Shown: piece by piece, positions 9,205 through 14,430 of the stretch
How the letters are laid out: each line of letters starts with the position of its first letter
Position numbering within the stretch: the first letter of the stretch is position 1
Assembly: GCA_000151295.1 (NCBI GenBank)
Contig: GG745335.1
Coordinates: 1,164,703-1,179,132, forward strand
Length of the DNA: 14,430 bases
From: Allomyces macrogynus ATCC 38327
Lineage: Eukaryota > Blastocladiomycota > Blastocladiomycetes > Blastocladiales > Blastocladiaceae
Direction of reading: 5' to 3'
Translations under genes and position numbers: made by a program
Notes under the pieces: generated by a model
Databases searched by the model: none
What the model was told of the DNA's origin: nothing
What the model saw: only the letters and a program-made list of their open reading frames with translations

Positions 9205-9426
9205 GTGACGCGCCGCAGATTCGGGAACAAGTAGCGTTTTTGTGTTTGTGTTTCTGTTATTTCCCCCCTCCACCGAAAACGATTCCCGCGTTTTGAATCT
9301 GGAAATCATTTTTTGTTACGACTCCACGAGACGATCTGTTGTCAAACGAACGCGTCAAAGGGTGGAGATTCAAAATGAAGATGGAATGATGCTCCTAAAC
9401 AACTCGTACACACGCCCCGATCTCGC
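9205..9426. terminator. Shared 3' region of convergent VPS10 and XPB genes
   Basis: The 222 bp between the two stop codons must hold both transcript ends. A T/G-rich tract at 9235-9262 follows VPS10 and may act in 3' end formation. A perfect 10-bp inverted repeat (TTTTGAATCT at 9291-9300, AGATTCAAAA at 9366-9375) lies between the genes. There is no AATAAA. The assignment as a 3' processing region rests on position, not on a recognised signal. Confidence 0.4.
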
Positions 9427-12135
9427 TCACCGGTTGCGCGTCGCCATGTACGCCATCGTATCGCCGCCCGACAGCGACGCCATGTTCCCCTGACGACGCT
9501 GTGCCGTGACCACCAAGCTGCTGTTGCTCCCACCGCTGCTCCCGCCCGACGCGGCCGCCGACCCAGACCCACCGCGCTCAAACCGGACCTTGGTCAGCGC
9601 CAAATCCGTCTCCTCGAGCGCGGCCGCGTCGGCCGCGAGCACGGTCGCCAACAGTTCCTGCTGCTCGCGCTGCGTCGTGAAACTCAAGTCGGCCGTCTCC
9701 TCGATACCCGGCAACTTGGTGATGACCTTGAACGCGTACCCTTGGTCGACCAAGAATTGCTGCCGCTTGTTCGAGTAGTACATTTCCTCGGTGTCCTTGG
9801 AGACGAGCGAGTAGAAAAACGCGTTGAACCCTTCGTCGTTGCGGCGCTTGGCGCGCAAGATGCGGCCGAGCCGCTGCGCTTCCTGGCGACGACTGCCGTA
9901 GTGCGACGAGATTTGGATCAGGCACGTGGCTTCGGGCAAGTCGAGCGACGTGTCGCCGACCTTGGACAGAAAAATGGTACTGCAGTTCGGGTTGTGCTGG
10001 AACTGGCTCAAAATCACTAGGTGGGGATGAAGAGAATGGCGAGTGAGCGCAGGCTCGAACGATCTGGGATCGAGGAGATATACGGCAACGTACGCGTGCG
10101 CTCGTGATGGTTCAGCCCGCCGTAAATGAACAGCTTGTTGAGCTTGGTCGCGTAGGCCTTGAGCGCATAGACATTGTCGGAGAACACGATAATCTTGTCG
10201 CCGCGCGCCTCATGGTACTTGATCAAGAACTGGCACGCCTGGAACTTGTTAGGGTTCATCGTGTAGAGCACCTGCTTGCGGCGCGTCTCGGCGTTGGCGT
10301 AGGCGCGGTAAAACTCGGGCGTCATCGGGCACCACACCTCGGCACACTGCACGCGCGCAATATGGCCCTGCGAAGACAAGTCCATCCAGTTGGCCTCGTA
10401 GAGCTTGGGTCCAATCAGGAAGTTCAGGTCGCCAATCTTCTCGTCCTCACGGACGAGCGTCGCGGTCAGCCCGAGCTTGGTGTGAGCGGCAATGTTGGTC
10501 AAGACGCGGCGGAACATGTTGGCGGGCACAACGTGCACTTCATCGAGCAGCAAGAACCCCCACTCCATGGACTGCAGCCGCCGCATAAATTCGGCCGTCT
10601 GGTGCGCGCGCTTGCGGTTGTTGGCGAGCATCGTGTAGGTCGAAATGACGATCCCCGACTCGCCCTGGAACCACAGTTTTTCCTCGGACGTGAAGCAGGC
10701 AATCTGGTTGGCCTTCAAGTCGCTCCACATCAAAAACTGCTGCTTCCACTGCTGCACTGAGACGGCCGACGTGCACAGGACCAGCGTGCTCTTGCGAATC
10801 GTGCACGCGGCCGTGATCCCAACGAGCGTCTTGCCTGCACCACACGGTAGCACAATGATACCGGACCGCGCGCGACCATTACCAAACATTTTCGAGAGCG
10901 CCTTTTCCTGGTACGGTCGAATCTGCGTTGTGGGCTTGAGGTTCATTTCGAGGTTCTTGGTCGACGTGTCGTTGCGGAAATCGTATTCTTCGAGCATTGG
11001 GAAATTGATGTCGGCGCACTGCTTCTTGATCCCTTCCACCTTGGCGGCCTGGATCTCAAACGAGTGCACGAGCACGTCGTCTGTCGCGTCGCGGTCGTCG
11101 TCCTTGGCCAGCAGCATGCCGAGCACGTCCTCTTCCTGGACCGCCGCGGCCGCCGTCGCGGCGGCGGTCGCCGTCCCGTTCCCATCCTGCGCAGCCGCCT
11201 CGGCATCGTTGCTGCCGTTGGCAGCGCCCGGTGCCGCCGGCTTCTTGGTGCCCGGCAGCTCGAAATCGCGCTTTGGCGCCTTGTCCTCGAGGAACCGCGT
11301 CGCGGCGTCGCCTGCTGTACTGGCGCTCGGGAACACGCGCGCGTCGCGAATAATCGAGTCCTTGAGCAACCGCTGCAGAATGCCGGCTTCCTCGGACTCG
11401 ATAAAGTACCGGTTGTGCTTGAGCACGAGCTTGACTTTGCCAAACGACTTGGTCGACTCACGAATGTGGTCGATGGTCGACTGCGGCAGTTCCGTCTTGG
11501 ACAGCCGATTGAGCACCGACAAGATGTTGTCGATTTCGAGGCCCACCGAGACGGCCGCGTAGAGCGAGTAGGACGTGAGCCGGTACTCGTGAATGTAGGT
11601 CGGTCTATGTTTCAGGAGCGAAACAGCGTTGTTCGTCATGGCCTCGTTTGCACCGCGCTGGACGAAAAACGGTAGTGCGTACCGACTCACGGGCTCGGCA
11701 ATCGCAACGAGAAAGTCCTGCGCCTGCTCGGCGATTGGCGAGAAGGCCTCGAGCACGATGTATCCGTTCTCTGGGTTGATCCAGAGCGGGCGCGCGTGGT
11801 GGTCAGGCTTGAGCACCATTTTCGAGAAATCCATGTTCGCCTCGGGCACCTCGCTGTCGGACGGCGCCTCGAGTCCGCCGGCCGACTGGCGCGCACTTCG
11901 CGACTTTTTGCGGCGGCCTCCTAATGGACACCAGGTTCAACAACCAGGTCAGCCGAATTGTCTTCATTGACTCCCAGCTGCAACGCTCTTTCAACGCGAG
12001 TGACGAACCCATTTCCTCGTCGGAAACGTCCTCAATCGCCTCCTCATACTCCTCGTAGTCGTCCAAGTCGGGCGCCTCAAAGTCGTCGTCATCGTAGGCG
12101 GCGGCCGCACTGGCGCTCTTGCGTTTGGGCGGCAT
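9427..12135 (-). CDS. SSL2: TFIIH DNA translocase/helicase subunit XPB (Ssl2/Rad25)
   Basis: XPB is the 3'-5' ATP-dependent DNA translocase of TFIIH. It opens promoter DNA for RNA polymerase II and opens DNA around lesions in nucleotide excision repair, in the nucleus. Exons are 12135-12009, 11920-10094 and 10016-9427, giving 847 residues, close to yeast Ssl2. An acidic N-terminus (14-42) is followed by a basic GGRRKK stretch and the XPB N-terminal domain (about 72-215). Residues about 267-304 are an Ala/Gly/Asn-rich linker. The helicase core shows Walker A PCGAGKT (401-407), DEVH box (502-505), TAT plus the XPB-specific RED motif (533-535), and motif VI QRLGR (699-703). Spacing between these motifs matches human XPB as I remember it. 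All catalytic residues are present, so the protein should be active. The start has A at -3. It is convergent with VPS10. Confidence 0.97.
10017..10093 (-). other. XPB intron 2 (77 nt, phase 1)
   Basis: Donor GTACGT at 10093, branch CTCAC, acceptor ACCTAG ending at 10017. It joins NHHERT to [10 protein letters not shown], which matches the conserved XPB order (GER...ILQNFKHNP) in the second helicase lobe. Confidence 0.9.
11921..12008 (-). other. XPB intron 1 (88 nt, phase 1)
   Basis: Donor GTTCGT at 12008, branch CTGAC, acceptor CATTAG ending at 11921. It joins the acidic leader (SDEEM-G) to [11 protein letters not shown]. It is the longest intron in the window. Confidence 0.8.
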
Positions 12136-12662
12136 CGTGGCGACCGAACAGAGGAAAATGAGCGTCTCGCTCGACGAGGTTGGTTACCGCCGCAGATCCA
12201 AGGCCCGGACGAGCTTTGCAGCGAGAGGGTGCGGCCCGTTGCGGAATCCTCCGTCTTGAAGGACGCGGCTGGTGCGGGCAGAAAGGACGCGGTTTGGAAG
12301 GACTTGGTCGGAGTGACTTGGATGCCCGGTCGGTTCTGCGTCACTGACAAGAGTGACTTGGCTTCCCGTGCCGCACCCGCCATGCTCATCAGCACGCGCC
12401 ATGACCGTTGAGCGTTGTTGTGCTTCCTCGACTCGCAAGCGACTCGCGAGTCGATGTCTGCCAGCCAGTCGATATCTGCTGGCCAGTCGGCGCGCCGACG
12501 CTGATTTCGTCCCAAGGCCAAACCACGTGCAAGAAATGATTTTTCCATTCATTCCTGTTCATTCTCGTTTGTCATGGCTGTGGCCACTGCCAACCAACCA
12601 GACAGGCGTTTCGGTGGAGCGGGCCATTGTCCATCTCTCACCCGCCGCAGATAAATGAAGCA
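12136..12662 (-). promoter_or_regulatory. XPB upstream region and 3' flank of the SDR gene
   Basis: These 527 bp contain the XPB promoter and leader and the transcript end of the upstream SDR gene. Short elements repeat: AAGGACGCGG at 12259-12268 and 12283-12292 with a variant at 12298-12307; GAGTGACTTGG starting at 12311 and 12351. GTCACT (12340-12345) and AGTGAC (12352-12357) form an inverted repeat. No gene is supported: the frames crossing it are Arg/Ser-rich without a domain. Confidence 0.45.
12441..12485. repeat. 12-bp palindrome abutting an 18-bp tandem repeat
   Basis: GACTCGCGAGTC (12441-12452) is a perfect palindrome. It overlaps two tandem copies of an 18-bp unit (12450-12467 and 12468-12485) that differ at three positions, with the start of a third copy (GTCGG) after them. 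It lies about 310-350 bp upstream of the XPB start codon. Confidence 0.7.
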
Positions 12663-13454
12663 TCACGCTTCTTTCTTCGACTCCACCGCCGCTGCCGCCG
12701 ACGCCGGCTTGACACAATACAGCGCCGGCATCGTCCCGCGCCACTCGGCCCACGTCCCCTCATCGGCCGTCGCAAGCATCGCCATGAAGTGCGCAATACT
12801 CTCCATGGAAATATCCGTCGGCGCAAACAGACCGGCTTCGCTCGGACGCACCTTTGCGGCCGAGTACTGCTCAACCTCGTGCACGCTGGTCGCAAACGTG
12901 GACGGCCGCACGGCCGCCCACTCGATGCCCGACAGCGCGTCCTTGCCGACCTTGTCGTTCAGATACCGCGCACAGTGCATCGAGTCGCGGAACGGCGGGA
13001 CGAGCGCGGAGACCAGGGCGAGGACAATACGTTCGCCGAACGTGCGCGGGGCGTCGCCCGGCGCGTTGACACCGAGCGAGTTGAGAACCACGAGTCGGAT
13101 CGGTGCGGAACCTGCGCGGCTCGCGACTTGTGCGGCGGCCTCGCTCAGTTTGCGCGTCGCGTCGGTCACGAGTCGGTACGGCGCGCCGTAGATGCCGCGG
13201 AGCGTTGGCGGGTGGCCGAGCGTGCACACGATCGCAGAACACCCGCGCGCGTGCTCAGAGAGCGTCGGCAGGGGCATGTCCAGAATCGAAGCGTTGGGGA
13301 TGATGTGCAGTCGGTCCGAGGTCGGGAAATCGGCCGGTGCTGAGCTCGACCGGACCAGGGCGCGCACGGTTGCGCCGCGGTCGAGCAGTTCGTTGAGAAC
13401 AAGTCGGCCGACGCGGCCCGTGCCGCCCACGAGCAGGACCGTGGAGCTGGGCAT
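12663..13454 (-). CDS. NAD(P)-binding atypical short-chain dehydrogenase (NmrA-like)
   Basis: Likely an NAD(P)H-dependent oxidoreductase or redox-sensing protein of the atypical SDR/NmrA-like class; the substrate is unknown. It is intronless, 263 residues, the usual length for this class. The N-terminus has a textbook Rossmann nucleotide-binding loop, VGGTGRVG (9-16), followed by RALVR (31-35), where Arg commonly favours NADP. VLNSLGV and a later DSMHCARYLNDK...GIEWAAVRPS segment match the second half of the fold, including the WxxxRP motif typical of these proteins. The classic YxxxK catalytic pair is not evident, as is common in atypical members. There is no signal peptide, membrane segment or peroxisomal C-terminus. 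The ATG at 13454 is chosen because the glycine loop begins eight residues later and the context has G at -3. The frame is open further upstream, but with no ATG. Confidence 0.88.
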   Translation of the reverse strand: MPSSTVLLVGGTGRVGRLVLNELLDRGATVRALVRSSSAPADFPTSDRLHIIPNASILDMPLPTLSEHARGCSAIVCTLGHPPTLRGIYGAPYRLVTDATRKLSEAAAQVASRAGSAPIRLVVLNSLGVNAPGDAPRTFGERIVLALVSALVPPFRDSMHCARYLNDKVGKDALSGIEWAAVRPSTFATSVHEVEQYSAAKVRPSEAGLFAPTDISMESIAHFMAMLATADEGTWAEWRGTMPALYCVKPASAAAAVESKKEA

Positions 13455-13931
13455 GGCGGTTTGCTGGGTGTTGTTGGTTGTTGTCGCCTTGAGGTAGTGA
13501 TCAAAATTGTCGGCTGTGGGGTCCGGGCGTTTTATCAGAGTGCCAAGCGGGCGCGGTGTCAAGAAAGAAACACCGGGCCAGCCAAGAGCCGTGTTGCGTT
13601 GGCTTGCCGCAGTCGGTCAGAGCTCACACGGATCGGCCCACTTGGACTGCAAGACGGCGACGACGACAAATGAAGAATCAGCGTCTTTGTCTTTGGTTTT
13701 CATGGAAATGAATCAACATGATGAGGGGCTCCACGGCCGCGAAGAAACGAAATCGAAGATGGGCAGATGATGAAGATGAGTTTCAAGGCGATAACACAAA
13801 CGAAAGGTCGTCAATGCTCGAGACCAGAATCCGCCGCGGCCGCATCCTCGCGCTAGCCCGCGACTGGCTTGCACCGGCAGCGCTGCAGCATCACGCTTGC
13901 CTGCCGGTCAGAATAGCTCGTCGTCGACGCC
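13455..13931 (-). promoter_or_regulatory. Upstream region of the SDR gene and 3' flank of the RYADEP-repeat gene
   Basis: These 477 bp separate two tandem minus-strand genes. A TATA-like ATAAAA lies at 13535-13530 on the minus strand, about 76 bp upstream of the SDR start; it is the only such element close to a start codon here. The part at 13670-13800 is less GC-rich. Short frames on the plus strand have no recognisable domain and are not supported as genes. Confidence 0.35.
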
Positions 13932-14430
13932 TTAGCGGAACGCCGACCCGGGGCGCAGGTCGCCGGGCTGGCCATACCCGCGACTTTCAGTCAACCCGCG
14001 GTAAGGACCGCCACCGTACCCCGCGTAACGATCATCGCGCACGTCGCCGTACCGTGAGCTGTACGACTCGCTGGCGCCACGCGACAGGGGCACGTCGGGC
14101 CCGCGAGACGCGTACCCGGACGCGGGCGCGTACCGCTCGCCGCGGCCGAGCAGCGTGTCGGCCGCCCGCGTCAGTCCACCGCGAGGCTCGCCGACCCCGC
14201 GCGAGTGGACGGGCTCGCCTGACCGGTACGACGTGATGGGGGGCTCGCGCGCGTACGCCGTGCGCGGCTCATCAGCGTACCGGCGCAGGGGCTCATCGGC
14301 GTACCGACGCGGCTCGTCAATGTACCGCGTCGAACGGGGCAGCGGCTCCTCGGCGTAGCGGCGCTCGGTGGTCGTAGTCGTCGTCGCACCCGGCGCGAGC
14401 CCCGAGGCCGTGCGGCGCGGCTCGATCGGG
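13932..14430 (-). CDS. Partial Arg/Tyr/Pro/Gly-rich low-complexity protein with RYADEP repeats (C-terminus)
   Basis: I do not recognise a family. The minus strand is open from the right edge (first full codon at 14429) to a TAA at 13934-13932, giving the last 165 residues; the start lies outside the window. The frame has strongly G/C third positions and the same codon choices (GAG, TAC, GCC, CCG) as the other genes here. After a run of six Thr, residues 25-63 of the fragment contain five copies of a unit like R-Y-A-D-E-P (RYAEEP, RYIDEP, RYADEP twice, AYAREP). The remainder is a disordered Arg/Gly/Ser/Tyr-rich tail with several SRG, GYG and RYG steps. Such Arg/Tyr/Gly-rich tails occur in RNA-binding and phase-separating proteins, and in some eisosome or cell-wall proteins, but no function can be assigned. 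Overlapping plus-strand frames mirror the repeat and are less convincing. Confidence 0.7.
   Translation of the reverse strand, partial: PIEPRRTASGLAPGATTTTTTERRYAEEPLPRSTRYIDEPRRYADEPLRRYADEPRTAYAREPPITSYRSGEPVHSRGVGEPRGGLTRAADTLLGRGERYAPASGYASRGPDVPLSRGASESYSSRYGDVRDDRYAGYGGGPYRGLTESRGYGQPGDLRPGSAFR

Noticed and set aside
12184..12552. Minus-strand frame of 122 codons upstream of XPB
   Set aside because: No family resemblance, repeats at the DNA level explain its composition, and it lies where the XPB promoter must be.
13455..13562. N-terminal extension of the SDR protein by 36 residues
   Set aside because: The open frame upstream has no ATG, and the Rossmann glycine loop already starts eight residues after the ATG at 13454.
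13718..14236. Plus-strand frame of 172 codons near the right end
   Set aside because: Becomes almost pure Arg/Thr/Ala where it overlaps the minus-strand repeat gene; the minus frame is longer to the edge and has matching codon use.
14155..14358. Plus-strand frame with RGSSAYR repeats
   Set aside because: Its repeats are the antisense image of the RYADEP units. It is short, bounded by a stop, and less consistent with local codon use.

Overview
This looks like a gene-dense nuclear segment from a GC-rich fungus. It carries an Ssl2/XPB subunit of TFIIH and a fungal-style multi-domain Vps10 sorting receptor. Eleven introns are needed to make the frames read as proteins. All are short (67-88 nt), start with GT, end with AG, and nearly all have a CTRAY/CTAAC-like branch site. 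The phylum cannot be fixed from the sequence; an early-diverging lineage is possible but is only a guess. No tRNA, rRNA, transposon, CRISPR array or prokaryotic operon structure is visible.

Layout, left to right. Positions 1-229 are the 3' flank of the first gene and are visibly less GC-rich. Minus strand 1453-230 is a two-exon, 382-residue coiled-coil protein with three RRPS motifs. Positions 1454-2424 are a head-to-head promoter region with simple repeats. Plus strand 2425-9204 is a nine-exon Vps10/sortilin receptor of 2066 residues with three complete VPS10 domains, one membrane segment and a 75-residue cytosolic tail. A 222-bp convergent 3' region follows. Minus strand 12135-9427 is a three-exon, 847-residue XPB/Ssl2 helicase. 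Positions 12136-12662 are its upstream region, with iterated short elements. Minus strand 13454-12663 is an intronless 263-residue atypical short-chain dehydrogenase (NmrA-like Rossmann fold). Positions 13455-13931 are intergenic. Minus strand 14430-13932 is the C-terminal 165 residues of a low-complexity Arg/Tyr/Pro/Gly-rich protein with RYADEP repeats; it is open to the window edge and has no start codon here.

The genes do not form one pathway: the window mixes vacuolar/endosomal sorting, transcription/DNA repair, redox metabolism and two uncharacterised proteins. The most interesting material is in the Vps10 gene. It has three tandem VPS10 domains where the yeast protein has two. Two intron positions are shared between repeat copies (domains 1 and 3, and domains 2 and 3), which records how the domain was duplicated. 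The cytosolic tail has an LPD-aromatic repeat followed by a YxxPhi sorting signal. I see no sign of a wholly new biological system.
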